Source: Phascolomyces articulosus
Taxonomy: Eukaryota > Mucoromycota > Mucoromycetes > Mucorales > Lichtheimiaceae
Reading direction: 5' to 3'
Assembly: GCA_025677815.1 (NCBI GenBank)
Contig: JAIXMP010000005.1
Location: forward strand, 1,488,001 to 1,552,000
Length of the DNA stretch: 64,000 bases
Shown: positions 1 through 12,849 of the stretch, piece after piece
Layout: each line of letters begins with the position of its first letter
Position numbering within the stretch: the stretch's first letter is position 1
Position numbers and translations under genes: made by a program
Notes under the pieces: generated by a model
Told to the model about the DNA's origin: nothing
Database searches by the model: none
What the model saw: the letters and a program-made list of their open reading frames with translations, nothing else

Positions 1-1188
1 TTGCTTGTGGGCAAACGAAGATAAATATCACCGTCACCACGCGAGATAGAGCAATACTTAGCTTGACTATCCATGCGAACAGAAGGACGTGAAATACCCA
101 ATAACTTTGCAATTTCAGCAGCATCACCGTGTGAAGAGTGACCCGCTTCAACAGATTCACAGAATGTTGCTTCTTCGGTGGTAGCGATATCAGAGAAATG
201 AATCTTGGTTTCGGTAGGGGTTGAGAAAGAACGCTGAAAGGCGCCTTGGCCGCGAACAGTAATGAATAATGTGCCCTTTTCACCATCAGGTTTTGCTGGG
301 TCGACAGGCAAGTTAGGGGTACCCATCACACCCAATTGAACTTGACCATCAACAATCAATGCCAAACAGACAGCGTATTGCCCACCACGCAAAAAACCTT
401 TAGTACCGTCAATGGGATCCAAAGCCCAGTGACCTATACATACAAAAATATGTGCAGTTAGATTACTTCATTCCTTTCCCACGCACACATACATACACAC
501 AATATATATATATATATATATACTTACGTCCTTTGGCACCACCAGCATAGTTACCACGATCAATGGCTTCCAAAATCTATCGCGTATTATATTGTACAGA
601 GATAAAAAAAAAAAAACGTCATTTATAAGCATTCTTTTTCTTTCCTTCAATGTATCCTCAATAATAGTACACTAGTTTGGAAAAATAATAATATACATAC
701 TTGATCTTCAGAAAGCTTCTCTGACTCGTCTAAAACGCCATTTGTAAGAGAGTGAACTTTTTCACGAAGAATTTTACCAGCATCGCCGCGAAGATCTTTA
801 GAGTCTTCTTCACCAACAATAGGATCGTTAGGGAATGCCTTGTGCAAATAAGTGTTAATGATGGCTTGGGCAGAGAAATCGGCAACTATATATACATTGA
901 CACATACAATATAAGTTCACTATGCGTATTATGCAATCTGTATTCAATGTATTACCAGTGACAGGTGACTTGTCGTTCTTTGTCAAAGTTTCGTTGGCTA
1001 CGAGATGTTGGAAGACAGATTGGCATACTCGACTAGCTTGAAGTACAGCTTGAATTGCAACAGATCGTTCAGTGGCAAGGGCTAAATGGAAACGCGTACG
1101 AGTATTTACATAGTAGTTAGTTGTCTTATCCAGGAAGGAGAAGCATAAGTTTTATATTAAAGTGAAATATCTTAATATTACCAGACAT
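1..1188 (-). CDS. MET22: 3'(2'),5'-bisphosphate nucleotidase (HAL2/MET22 family), 3' end outside window
   Basis: Hydrolyses 3'-phosphoadenosine 5'-phosphate (PAP) to AMP in sulfate assimilation; a lithium/sodium-sensitive Mg-dependent phosphatase of the inositol monophosphatase fold. Seen here: the metal-binding EED in IVGEEDS (about 821-809) and the signature DPIDGTKGF (about 415-389). I read five exons on the minus strand: 1188-1182, 1081-956, 885-701, 576-528 and 433 to the window edge. The first exon is only ATGTCTG; joined to the next it gives MSALATERSVAIQAVLQASR, which matches the start of the family. About 266 of a usual 350 or so residues are inside the window. One intron holds a (TA)n tract. 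Family assignment is firm; the tiny first exon is inferred from frame and GT-AG sites. Confidence 0.93.
503..522. repeat. (TA)n microsatellite in the nucleotidase intron
   Basis: About ten TA units next to the donor side of the fourth intron (527-434) on the minus strand. Confidence 0.85.
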
Positions 1189-2981
1189 GGTTGTAAAGTG
1201 GTGGTTCTGCTTAAAAAACGATTTCTCGATCTTTTTAAAGATCTCCATTCCCCTATTTAGTCCCCGATATGGTTGAGCACTGGTAATAAGGCATCGGCTC
1301 GCGGACATCCGGCTCTGCAATAGGCTCGAAATGATGTGATGCATCATTTTCTAACACTCTATAAAATTTATTAAAAGTAGAAAGAAGGAACGATAGCACA
1401 TTCAATTCTCTTAATATTAATAAACACTCAGCAAATAGCAACAGGCTGTCAATTACTTTTAATAGCAAATTATATTTTTTTTTAAATATCTGTTTTACTA
1501 TTTCTCTAGTTGTTTGCTATCATTACAGATGGTTCGTACCTCTTTAGCTTATTGCGTATGATCACGCAATCACGGATAAAATGATTTCCCTTGTGCCGAT
1601 AAACCAGCTTGTGTTCAATACATTGTGATCAACAAGTACTTAGGACCTTCCTATATCCAGTGTACAAAAACTTTTTTTGACCGACGAGAATACATAAACC
1701 ATCATTCTTCCTCATATTCATAGTAATTCTATTAGATTTGCCACCAGTATAATCAAGGATTATAGAAGTACTATTAAGAAGCACGGAAAAGAAGGAAAAA
1801 ATATACATGCGTAAGAATTTATAGCATTCTCTATTTACGGGTATTCGAGATGTCCATTATGTAATAATTGAATTACGATTTAACGATATCTACCAGAGAT
1901 TTTCTGAGATGACTTGGGGTAAAAAAATGAAGATACACATGACAAAAATGGTAAATTTAATGATGAATAGTATAATGTAATTGCTCAGTATTTCCCAATG
2001 CTATAATAAATAAATAAATTTGAAGGTAGCTATGTGGAAGCTCAAGTAAGAAAGGTCAAATATGCTGAATTATTGATAACAATCCGTCACACTGGATGGC
2101 TATCACGTTGAACAACTAGACTTCTAATGGAACTCAAGAATCCTCACGAGCTGCGAATTGTAGATTGGTAAAATACGGGCAGAGCTTGTAAAATACCAAT
2201 GACCCAAGAAATCCTGGAATGCGGAGGATTGTTACATCATTGTTGCACTTTGTGCACTATAAAATGTATAATAAAGTGGTTAGATGTATATTAAAGCAAA
2301 CGATAATTATGAATTAAAAAAATTACCATACTATCGTTGCTGCTCCCACCCATCTTGCCTGATAATTAATCTAATTTTGATAGCTGTTCCAGCACAAGTA
2401 TGAAAGGTGCATGTTGATTCATGGATCTAATCACCACCTTCATATCCAGCATTATCATTAAAATCATCAGCTATACGGGTAGTAATAAAAGATACTTGCA
2501 TCCTGTATAGGATATATAAATATACCATATCATTTACCAATCAGAACAGCATTGGATTTCGCTTTTGATTCCCATGACTAATAGCACTTATCAACAATTT
2601 GAAATTTTATCAACCAGAACTAGTTCTAATGTCATCAATTCAAAGATATTTCCATATTTTATGCATTTAACAGTTGTTACTAATAGCACTGTCATGCTTT
2701 ACAATTGATAGATCGTTCATACATAGTCATGATTCGTGACAAACAGGACAAAAATAATGTATAAATGTATTAATTTAAGCAAGACGTTCAATGTGCCATC
2801 AAGGGTGTATATAAGTTAGGTGTCATTGGGAAAAATAAAATTTTCTTGAGCTAAACTCATTAAGCATGTAAATTCCTCTCGAAAAAAAATGTCTTAATAA
2901 TAAATTACTAATGTTCCTCACTCTTGTTACTATTATTTTCACTTTTTACTTGTTCCCTTTCTTCCGTACATCCTTTTCTTT
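1189..2981. other. Intergenic, no gene seen
   Basis: AT-rich sequence between the nucleotidase start and the next plus-strand ORF. Short ORFs near 1253-1468 are hydrophobic shadows without splice context. The nucleotidase promoter should lie just right of 1188. I see no tRNA, no long repeat and no convincing coding block. Confidence 0.5.
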
Positions 2982-4766
2982 ATGTCATCGCCGTCAATTT
3001 GTTATAAATCGACTCAAACTGAAGCCATTACACATTGTCAATATGAAAAACTTTCACTTACCATATTGCCAACCATTCATCAACGGCGCCAACTTGCAGT
3101 AAACAACAATATAAACAATGGCACAGGTTCCGGGGCAGCACTGGTGACTAGCACCACTACTAATAAAGCCCGTTTGTTCAGTGTATTGAATATTGAATGT
3201 ACCATCCACGTTGAATATCCTCAGTATCCTGCTAGTATTGATATTTTTTCTTTAGAAAAAGTTGATGTACTTCTCAATGGAGAAGGTTTATTACCCATAC
3301 AGATATGTTATAATTATCATAGACAGTACAATATCCAAAATTACTACATTATACCTCTCTTTACTTATCTATTTTTTTAATATCAACACTGTAAAAATAT
3401 GATCAATGGATCTTCCTGTCACGCTGATCCTATGACATGGATCAAATGCCCATTGCAGTTAGTATGTATATATAGAACAGTATACGATACTATAAAAAAC
3501 ATAATTTGATTGTTTGTATATTGGTGCCAGGTATTGAATCACTGCTGCGGCTTTCAATTTAAGCAGTCATTTTTTTCTGATTATGCCAAGAATTCATGTA
3601 AGGATATGGTTTATCATCCTATTATATTCATATGCTGGAAACATTATTAAATGATAAGGTTCGCTATACGTTACGTTCTTAATGACAAATAACAAAGGTT
3701 ATCAATTCCGGTCTTTGTCTCCTTCGTCATCTGATATTGGATCACCATTATCGTACCTGCTGAAAAAGCCGGTGCTTCATGGAAAGCTGATGAAAGTTTA
3801 TTTACGATTGAATTGGGAGACAGATAATATCCTTTTTTATCGATATTTTTGTAGAAGGCATCTTATCTTCATTCAACTTCAATAGTCTATATCTTTTTAA
3901 TTCTTTTTTTATGTTATATATACATTCATCTAGTTTAATCGAATCATTAAAAATACCATCCCCAACTATGAATGATTTTCTATACAATGCCATGTTTCAA
4001 ATGTTCTTTGATAACGTGGGTCCAATGTATCCTTTGATTTTCTCGCAAGAATACTCTAAGGTAAAAAAAAAAAAAAATAGTTTTATTTTGTATAAAATTC
4101 CAAAGAGAATGCCCTATTAAAATGTGTTACGATGTTGTTTATATTATAGAGGATGGCTGAACTGACACGCTATGTACCTATTATTTCTCAGTCAATCCAA
4201 AATATTGTTACCCGTGGTGTATCTGGATCGGAAGATGATCAACAATATGACAAGCAGCAACAGCAATTGAGTGAAACAAATCAGATTTGTTTAGCAACTA
4301 TTCAGGTACTATATAGAAATATTGAATAGTATTTTTTTTTCAATTGGTTGTTTATATACTATAATAAATATATGTATAACTTGAACATGCAGGCAATGAC
4401 CTCGAAGGCTCGAATCCTTCAATCAATTCCAGAAAAACAAAAATACCAAGGGAAGAATGGTACTACAGAGACTGATCTGATTGTTGCTCTTTACTACTAC
4501 TTTAAAAATACTATTTCATTCCCAAAATGTGTAAAGGTAATAGTAATAGGTCATCCATATTTCAAAAACAAAAGAAAATACTATTCCTCATCCAATGAAT
4601 AAAATTTATATCATTCTACGTACTTGAACATGTATATTAGATTGGTGCAGAGGCAATTAACAATACCAGTACGGAACCAGCAACAAATATTTCGAAAAAC
4701 AATGAAGATACACTGCAAACTCCTTATGATTCTATTGTAAACATTTGGACAACCTATCAAGAATAA
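2982..4766 (+). CDS. Putative fungal transcription-factor-like gene (middle homology region-like), structure uncertain, possibly decayed
   Basis: Not firmly recognised. Coding-like blocks run from an ATG at 2982 to a TAA at 4764. The fourth block (about 3935-4061) contains MFQMFFDNVGPMYPLIFSQE, which resembles the YFxYVHPxxPI motif that opens the middle homology region of fungal zinc-cluster regulators. It is followed by helical blocks at 4151-4303 and 4393-4536 (containing ICLATIQAMTSKARI) and a last block from about 4642. Most junctions have GT and AG sites. The join between the first block (ends about 3285) and the next (about 3400-3480) lacks a usable AG. No CxxC zinc cluster is visible. 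It may be a decaying gene or a misread exon; the function is an inference from one motif. Confidence 0.4.
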
Positions 4767-4934
4767 TAAAAATAAGATTTTAGCATATTAGCTATAAGCA
4801 ATGGTTGAAATGGACCATTTTGCATTATTGAAAAAGAATTAAATTTCATTTCCGGCATAAGCTTGGTCTTTCTTTTTTTTTTTTTTACACTTTTTTTCCT
4901 TGCGATCTATCAAATACCTTTTTTTTATTAAATC

Positions 4935-6373
4935 ATGAAGTTTGGACTCAATATTGCAAAATCAAAACAACCCAGAGGACGGTTTACACAACGTAATGCA
5001 TTTGCACAAGACGAAAGTGAAGAAAGTGGAGACGATGATCAGCAACAACAACAATCAGGATCGTCCAGTAGTAAAAAAAAGAATGACAAGCAACAACATA
5101 AAAATACCGTGAATCAACAGCTATCAAAAACCAGTACGATAAATAAAAAAATTGCAGAACAACATGCCAAGGCACTGGAAGAAGATGCCAATATTTTTGA
5201 CTATGATGCTGTATACGATGATTTAAAACAAGCTGAACAAATAAAAAAAGAAGCCTTAAAGGGGCCCGAGACAAAAAAGGTAACTGAAGCGCTTTTTTTT
5301 TAACTAAGGCCCACGTTCCATATGGATTCTATATGTATTACAGAGAAAGATACTTTATTGACATGGATTGAATATATTAGCCAAAATATATTCAAGGATT
5401 ATTGGAAATGGCAGAAATTCGAAAAAAGGATCGATTGTTGGCAGAAGAGAAAAAAGTAGCCCGTGAACGTGAAGCAGAAGGAGAAGAATTTGCAGATAAA
5501 GAAGTTTTCATGACTGAAGCGTAAGTTGGGTTTATTTTTTGGGACTTGATGGTAATTAGTTACTTTCTTGATTTAGATGTTCATACATTTTATCCTTTGT
5601 AATTTGATAGATTTAAAAAACAAAAAGAAGAATTACAACGCATTGAAGCCGAGGAACGAAAACGAGAAGGTAAAAAAGAAGGATGTGGATGAATGATGGA
5701 TAGGAGGGTGCAGATTTTACAATTAACACAAATCAAATATATATGTATATACTAATAAAATATGTTCAAATTCTTAGAGGAAGCCGATAAAGGAAAAAAG
5801 ATGGCCTCTTTTTATAAACAAGTATTGGATAAAAAGGAAGCAGAGCGAGAAGCATTGATACAGCACTTAAAGAACAAAAAAGAGAAAGAAACATCTGATG
5901 ACAAGAGTAATTCGGCTCAAAAAGATGAATCATTGGATGTGGAATTGGCCAAAGAGGCTGAACGAGAAGGCAAGCAAGTCATGCTCAACGATAATAATGA
6001 AATTGTGGACCGACGACAATTATTGGGTGCTGGATTAAACTTTAAGCCCAAGAAATTTGGTTCTTTTGGATCATTAAACGATGAACGAGCACAAGAACGT
6101 CAACGCGAATATGATGAATATAAACGCAAGAAGGTAGAAGAATATGAAGCACGACGACGAACGGGTAATAAGGAAGAACGAGAACGTTTTAGTCAAGAAA
6201 TTGAAAAACAAATGATGGAAACACGACAAAAAGAAAAGGAAGAAGAAGAACAAAAACAACGTGATTTGGAACAAAAGGCAGCTACTAAACGTACCACAGA
6301 TGATGTAGCAATGAGTGCCAGAGAACGTTATTTAGCTAGAAAAAAACAAAAATTACAACAAGAAGCTTCATAA
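4935..6373 (+). CDS. Nuclear speckle splicing regulatory protein 1-like (CCDC55/DUF2040)
   Basis: Homologue of NSRP1/CCDC55, a nuclear protein linked to splice-site choice in animals. Four exons, 4935-5279, 5381-5520, 5611-5669 and 5778-6373, sum to 379 codons plus stop with all junctions GT-AG. The N-terminus MKFGLNIAKSK leads into an acidic, Q/S/K-rich linker. The DUF2040 core follows, with a D-x-x-IFDYDAVYDD block, KYIQGLLEMAEIRKK across the first intron and DKEVFMTEAFKKQ across the second. The rest is a long charged coiled coil (E/K/R-rich) and a lysine-rich nuclear tail. Its stop lies 97 bp from the stop of the convergent PKA regulatory-subunit-like gene. Confidence 0.88.
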
Positions 6374-6470
6374 TCATGAAAAAAAAAACATATGCACACA
6401 TACAAAAAATCGCTTATGCAACTTGATTATATATTTTGAGATAAAAAGTGAAAAGGGGAGAAGAGCTAAA

Positions 6471-7764
6471 TCATTTACCAAGCAAACGGTGAAGGGCATT
6501 TCTTTCTATAGTTAGACATACTAAAGGTTCATGTGCTATGATAGTCATAGTTCCAGTGATAGCTCGTTGTGGATTGTGCCCATTAGGTAGTTCGATATAC
6601 CCAAAATAGTCACCTTGTTATATATTTGAAATTATATATATATATATATCTTAGAAAAAATTGTATAAAGCCAAAGCAGAATGTATATATCAATATATTC
6701 CCAAACAGTTGGAAAATGAACCTTATACATTTACCTTTTGTCATAAATCTTGTAAATGTTCGACCACTACGTTCCATCCTCTCTATCAAACTTATTGCAT
6801 AACCATGTTTGATAATAAAAATGGTATTATCTGCTAGTTTACCTTCACGATACACAACGTCACCATTTTGATATTTGGATAATATCATTGCATCCACGAT
6901 CCTGTGTTGGGCATCTCTATCCAACATGGTAAACAAAGAGGTGTTGTAAACAAGTTGTCTGTGATGATAACGCGATTGGGTTGCTTGTCTGATCAGTATA
7001 GACTGGTATGTGGTGCAGCTTAATTCTGTAAGTACAACATCGTCTGTTGTCGCAATATACGATGCTGGCCATGAATACGTGTGTAAAAGTGATAATGCAC
7101 CAAAACTGCTGCCCTTTTTATAACAACTTTCGGCGTTATTGTTCATATGCTCTTCAACAGTTCCCGATTCAACAATATAAAATCTTATTGAAAATAGAGA
7201 CGATAATGATAGGGTTATTTACTAGAATTAGTACACATATATTTAGATGCTCTCTCTCTGTTTCATGACACTATCTATCAGATAGACTTACTTATCAGCT
7301 GGTGTTCCTTGTTTAACAATGATTGAACCCATTGGAACCCTTATTCCCGATGTCATTGCTTCAAGTACACGTTGATATAATTCAGGATTCAAATTTGAAA
7401 ATATTGGGCAATCAAAAGTTGCACATCGAATGATACCCTTTTGATGTTCTGATTTTGAAGGAGATACCATAGGATGTAAAAAGTTGGCATCATCGGATTT
7501 CGTTGTCATGGTATAAGGTATGCTAGTGATGGATTTACGTCGTATTCGAGGTTGCTGTTGCCATTGTTCTTCTTCATTATTATTCTCTTTCTTCATTGCT
7601 GCAGCACAAGGAAGAGTTGAAGTAGTAGTACCTTCATCTTTAGATGGATATCGGCAGGCAGTAGTAATAGACCAACGAGGAGGGTGTCCAGTTTTTACAG
7701 ATTGAACTGTAGTAGTAGTAGATGAAAACATGGAGAGATGTGCGTGTGGGAAACAAACCAACAT
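6471..7764 (-). CDS. cAMP-dependent protein kinase regulatory-subunit-like protein with divergent cyclic-nucleotide pockets
   Basis: Two tandem cyclic-nucleotide-binding domains plus an inhibitor-like site RIRRKSITS identify a PKA regulatory-subunit relative. Three exons: 7764-7292, 7183-6735 and 6613-6471, about 354 residues. The second exon begins with DKFYIVESGTVEE, typical of the first domain. The phosphate-binding cassette of domain A reads SSFGALSLLHTYSWPASY: the usual FGE glutamate is Ala and the PRAA arginine aligns with Trp. Domain B reads DYFGYIEL...PQRAIT: the glutamate is Tyr but the arginine remains. Before the inhibitor site I see a T/S/N/E-rich stretch and no clear dimerisation/docking helix. 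Start at 7764 or an internal ATG at 7731. It probably binds cAMP poorly, if at all; that is inference. Confidence 0.85.
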
Positions 7765-9676
7765 GGATCAAAAACAATATATTTATACGATAAGTTATTT
7801 CTAAATTAGTATACGATTGCCTTATTTCGTCTTATCGAGATAGACCCTTTTTTGGCTCTTGCTATTTGGAACCAGCAACTGATGATATAATAATTACGTT
7901 AACTACTTGATGATATCATCAACCGCGGCAATCCAAAAAATAAAATAATTTCATTTTTCCAAACTTCATCCACAGTTTCGAATAGCTTCCATTTAGTGTT
8001 ATTCTTTTTGATAATATTCAAACTTATTATTTTATAAAATAACAAAATATGAAAGTTCTATGCTATTATTTATCAATCAATAATATATATATATATATAT
8101 ACCCAATCCAGCGAATGAAGATGAAGTATAAAATACGATAAAAAGAGCAAAGATATTATGATTGCCGTTTTTATAGTGGCTCTTTTCCTTCTAGTAAAAG
8201 AAAAAAAAGAATCTTGATATTGTGTTACAGACGCATCTTTTTTTTTCTATATGTGATGCATAATGACGAAGATTTCATCATTATCATCCTCATTTTATGC
8301 CAGAAGATCCTTGGAAAATACTAGTTTATTTTAAATGACATCAGATTTAAATTATGATGATGAGTTTATGATACATCATCAACAAAATACAATTATACTA
8401 TAAACAAAAAGCTTATTGTTCTTTATCTTCATGATACAAGATAGATAATACATATAAAGCATAAAGCATTATATTTGATAAATTTATATCCAAAAGAAAA
8501 TCATTGGGTTTTTCACTGGTGGGAAGAAAAACACTCTAATATTTTTTGGAATGGATTTCAAATGACATCAATGCACAGAATAAAAATTATGTCATCATGT
8601 CGCAATTATTTAGTTTTCAATTTGACGTATATCATGGTATATAAGTATATAGCTATCATTTTGTTTTGTAAAAGTTAACTCGATATAGTGTTATTACTGC
8701 AACCTGCAGGATAATAATGATGATTCGAACGGTACTTTCGTTTTTAATACGTACATATAGATAATAAGATCATCATCAGAATTATATCAATGTAGATTAC
8801 GTTTTAAATATCTACGTAATAGTAAAACATCTGATTTCACTATTATATATTAGCATGGGAGAAGTGACCTACGGCAATATAGATATTATGTTTGGATTTG
8901 TATTTTACGTAATGTCACCATTAAAAATGACGACATCTCAGCAGAAAAAAAAATGATGAGCTCATACTGCCGTACTGTAGCCTTCTACTAATTGAATATT
9001 GGATTAGAATATATACATTGAAGCATCTTCAATACATTATATTTGCAAATGTATGGACCCTAATAAATAGCATCTTATAATAGACATATTACACTATTGA
9101 ATCATTGTACAAGTGTATAACGATTTATCATCAGTGTCACTTTATTTTTTACTTGTATAATCTACCATGGTCATCCTTTGTTGCTTTCTTGGTTCTGTTG
9201 AATGTAATAGATAGATACAGGTTGATGTTTTGACTGAAGATATTATAATTGGATGATCCATATGTTCTTCCTTATCTTATTATTTACAGAAATTATATCA
9301 TGCAAACGACTGCTGTCAAAAATCCGGATCTTATCGGAAGAGAATATATACGCAAAATCAGCATATTGGCAAAGCTGAATGTGGTATGACATACTCATCA
9401 ACATTGAATATTTAACTTTTATATTTAATCACACCACCATCCAATAATATACAAGGACTGTTTGATCAAAAAGGTTCATACTGTTTCTAATATCCCTCAA
9501 TGCAACCATTTATCACCTGCTTATTCTTTTACTAATCCCCTTTCCATCCGCAACATAAATATTATCAACCCATGATGGAGAAAAAAAAAAAAAGAAAACC
9601 GTTTATTTATATACTATGAACAAAAAGAAGGGGAGTCCGTGACGAAGTAGGTGTTGTCAAGTGAAATCGAATATTT
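7765..9676. other. Intergenic, no gene seen
   Basis: Very AT-rich spacer between two minus-strand genes. It contains a (TA)n run near 8084-8101 and several oligo-A/T runs. The only ORF of note (8475-8678) has no splice context or recognisable motif. Promoter of the PKA-R-like gene and 3' flank of ERD2. Confidence 0.5.
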
Positions 9677-10854
9677 TTAAACCATCCTATAAAAAATTGA
9701 AGTTGGTATTAGTATATACATACAATCTATATGTGTACTTCTTTATAAATATATGTAAAAGTAAAACATACTTTGGTAATTCAAACTTTTTACCCTTAAG
9801 AACCCTATTAGAATAATCATTTTTAATACATCAGTCTTCTGTCTTTCATTCATTTTGTTAAAAAAAATCCAATAAAAAAAAACCATATCATACTTGGTGT
9901 AATAAATATAAAAGAAATCACTATACAAAGCTGTTTGCAGTAAACCAGCTACCCATGCAATGACATCGGTGTGACCTTCAGTCACATAACGGTAGGCTAT
10001 ATCGTATGGGAATATATCAGTAAAAATCATATTATTATTATTTAATTAAAAAAAAGATGCATCATATTATAAAGTTAAATTAAACTTACTCCAGTTAAGA
10101 ATATACAATGAGCGATAGGCTCCGAGTGCAAACAAATAATGTGTTGTAATCGTTTCTGCTTCACCGGTTCGTTGAAGCATAAATAATTGAGGTAAGATAG
10201 CCACGGATTCGAGCCAGATCGAGAACGACCAAAGAACCTATCATCATGAAAAAAAAAATCCCATCCGTCCATTTCAAATCATCCCCTTTTTATTAGTTTT
10301 ATATGCAACATATATATACGCGCATCTTACGCGTTTGAATATTTTAATGGATCAAACCAACGACATTCTCCTTATATGTTCCTTTCACAACCTTTCTCAT
10401 TTTTTCTTACCTCCAAAATAGTATATTCATAAGGAAATACAAGAGCCAATAAAAGAGCACCACCCAACAAATACTCAATACGGAAAGTGTCCAAACTAGC
10501 GTCATAAGTGGCCTTGAACTTGATTTTCATGAGGTACAAAATGTAAATAGATGAAGCAATAAAAAAGATCTTCATACTGGTATTATACAATGAATGAAAC
10601 TTAACGAATAAGTCAAGATAACGTGTTAAGAACACAACAGAATAAAGTAATTGCGATTTGAACGAAATGCCTAATTGTTTTAGGTTGTTATTATATATAT
10701 ATTTTCTCTTTGTTTCTGTTATATAAGAACGGTTTATTTCTTTATGCCTTTATTTTAACTTACCGACACATGATCGCGTACTCCTGATTTTTAACAAAAG
10801 AATAAAGATTGATGCTAAATGCATCAAGTCAGCAACAAGTCGAAAAATATTCAT
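9677..10854 (-). CDS. ERD2: ER lumen protein-retaining receptor (KDEL/HDEL receptor)
   Basis: Seven-helix Golgi-ER receptor that returns K/HDEL proteins to the ER. Exon 1 starts at 10854 with [20 protein letters not shown], then the KIRSTRSC motif just before the first intron. Exon 2 (about 10667-10411) gives [20 protein letters not shown] onward, exon 3 (about 10257-10090) holds [20 protein letters not shown], and exon 4 (about 10024-9893) holds [20 protein letters not shown] and [11 protein letters not shown]. The tail [11 protein letters not shown] follows after a further intron (about 9810-9776). I place the stop at 9679-9677 through a last intron that adds only Met-Val; reading through instead would give a longer odd tail. 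The family usually ends soon after KGKKLxLP, which supports the short ending. Residues of the ligand-binding core are preserved. Confidence 0.93.
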
Positions 10855-12849
10855 TGGGTGTTATATGTATTTATAATAATAATAATAATGTGTTTAATAT
10901 ATATGTAAAAAGAAGACTATCTATAGAAACAAAGTTTCGCGCTCAAAAACTAAATAGAAAAAGAGAGGGTATTTGTTCTCGACACTTTAGTTCCAAGTAC
11001 TCCGCAACTCATCTGTATAATATGTAGTGGAGCCATTAGCTGGCAAGTTGATTAGCCAATGAGAGTTTGGCAAGTTTCTGATTGTGTATTGATTTGCGTG
11101 GCGAATACTTTCTATTCTTTGTGGTACCGCCATCAAATCTTGTCTGTCACTAGAAACCAAGTTTTCCCAAATAGAAATAATGACTATTTACATTTTAAGG
11201 ATGGATAATTCAAGCCACATAATCCTTTTGTGAAAAACTGATTGACAATGGCCCAGATGAATTGTTAGACGGGTCTATTAGGGTCATATTTAAGGGCATA
11301 ATTAAGTAGTAGTTAAGTGTTGTTTGGGATCCTATATACATCAAAAGCATCTTCATATTATTAATAAAGAGCATACACACAATTGGTTATTGATAGATCT
11401 GAAGTATGTTTTAACTGAGAAAGGTTTCCCTCTTCTTCTGGTAAAAAGTAATGTTCTAGTGTTCATATTTACACCTATTAATATATAATATGCGCAACGA
11501 CTTTGTTTAATACGTAATATATTTCTTTTTTTAATGTAATCAGGCAGATTGCGTATAAATATCCACCCAATTCAAGAAATAATGCGGACCATGTTTTTGG
11601 TATATACCATGTATTTAAATTCTTGTCTTCCAGATGCAATAGGTCTGTTGTATCAATAATGTTATAATTTCACATATATTATTGTATTAGTCCATACTCT
11701 TGCTTCATTATTGAAGTTGATACGAGGGGAAATGAGCTAATTTTACAGTAATAAATTTGCAATGAAAAAAAATATATATAGGCAGTTATGTATTTTGGTT
11801 GGTTGGATACAAACTTCTATGTGAAGTAAATAGTGTTGGCTTAAAAATTCTTGGCACTGCATCAAAAAGTGAGACTTACTGTATTGACAAATATAGATTC
11901 TTCTATATCTTATTAGACAAGACTTTAATTTTACAACCGATGTACGCAGGTGCTTCTTCTTTTATTGATGGAATAGGCTAACAACTGCTCAATTTATTGG
12001 ACCAGTTTTTATACGAATATACAAAATAGATCGACATCGAATAAATATACCCTAAAGTTAAAGGACGGGCTAGCATAGTATAGATGTGCTCGTTGTTGAT
12101 CTGTACATATATTATATTAGATTTTCCCTAATATTTCGCTTCTTTACATTTTTTGATTTAGCGTAAAAATTATATTCAAAGGAGGGAAAATCCAATAGTA
12201 AGGAAGAGCTATCATATCCAAGATAATGTGTGACAACATAGGCCTGACTATAAAAAGTTTTTATATCAAGAAGTATCATTATTCGTGTTGTATGGCTATT
12301 TATTAATACAGCAACAACCATGAGATCGATCTACAGATTATCATGTGTTTGACACTAAACCAGGAACATTTTCCCATAATCAATCAACATGATATAGGAT
12401 AAAAACTTTGTGAATATTATAAAAAATAAGATTGCTGTTTATATATTTGACATTGTTGGTTTGAAAGAGTAAAATAATAATGCTAATACTAATATAAAAA
12501 AATTGACCTATAGGAGGATATACTAGACTATTTCTACTACAACGCCATTATCATTAATCATAAAAGAAGAGAAGATATACTGATGGTAGTAGCAACAGTG
12601 AATATAATAGTGTTGTTTAGTATAAGAGAAGTTATGAGCAAAAGAAAAAAAATAAGTGGATGACAAGGAGGAGCGAGAGAAAGGATACAAGGAAAAGAAG
12701 AAAATGGTGTTCTGTGTTGTTGTTGTGGATATTATTCTATACAACTACTTTGATTGAACGTAGTATGATTTACTATTTATGACATACAATGAGGAGGAGA
12801 AGTGAACAAAAGGGCAAAAGAAGTTATGATTCTTGTATTATTATATTAT
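10855..12849. other. Intergenic, no confident gene
   Basis: AT-rich, with a (TAA/AAT)n patch near 10874-10890. A reading block at 11799-11981 (from VGYKLLCEVN to a TAG) has a coding-like composition but lacks neighbouring exons and is not recognised; it may be a relic of a repeated gene. ORFs at 12112-12744 look like chance. The ERD2 promoter lies at the left end. Confidence 0.4.

Noticed and set aside
11799..11981. Short plus-strand ORF (VGYKLLCEVNSVGLKILGTA)
   Set aside because: Coding-like but isolated, with a non-ATG start in the frame and no partner exons; noted only as a possible relic.
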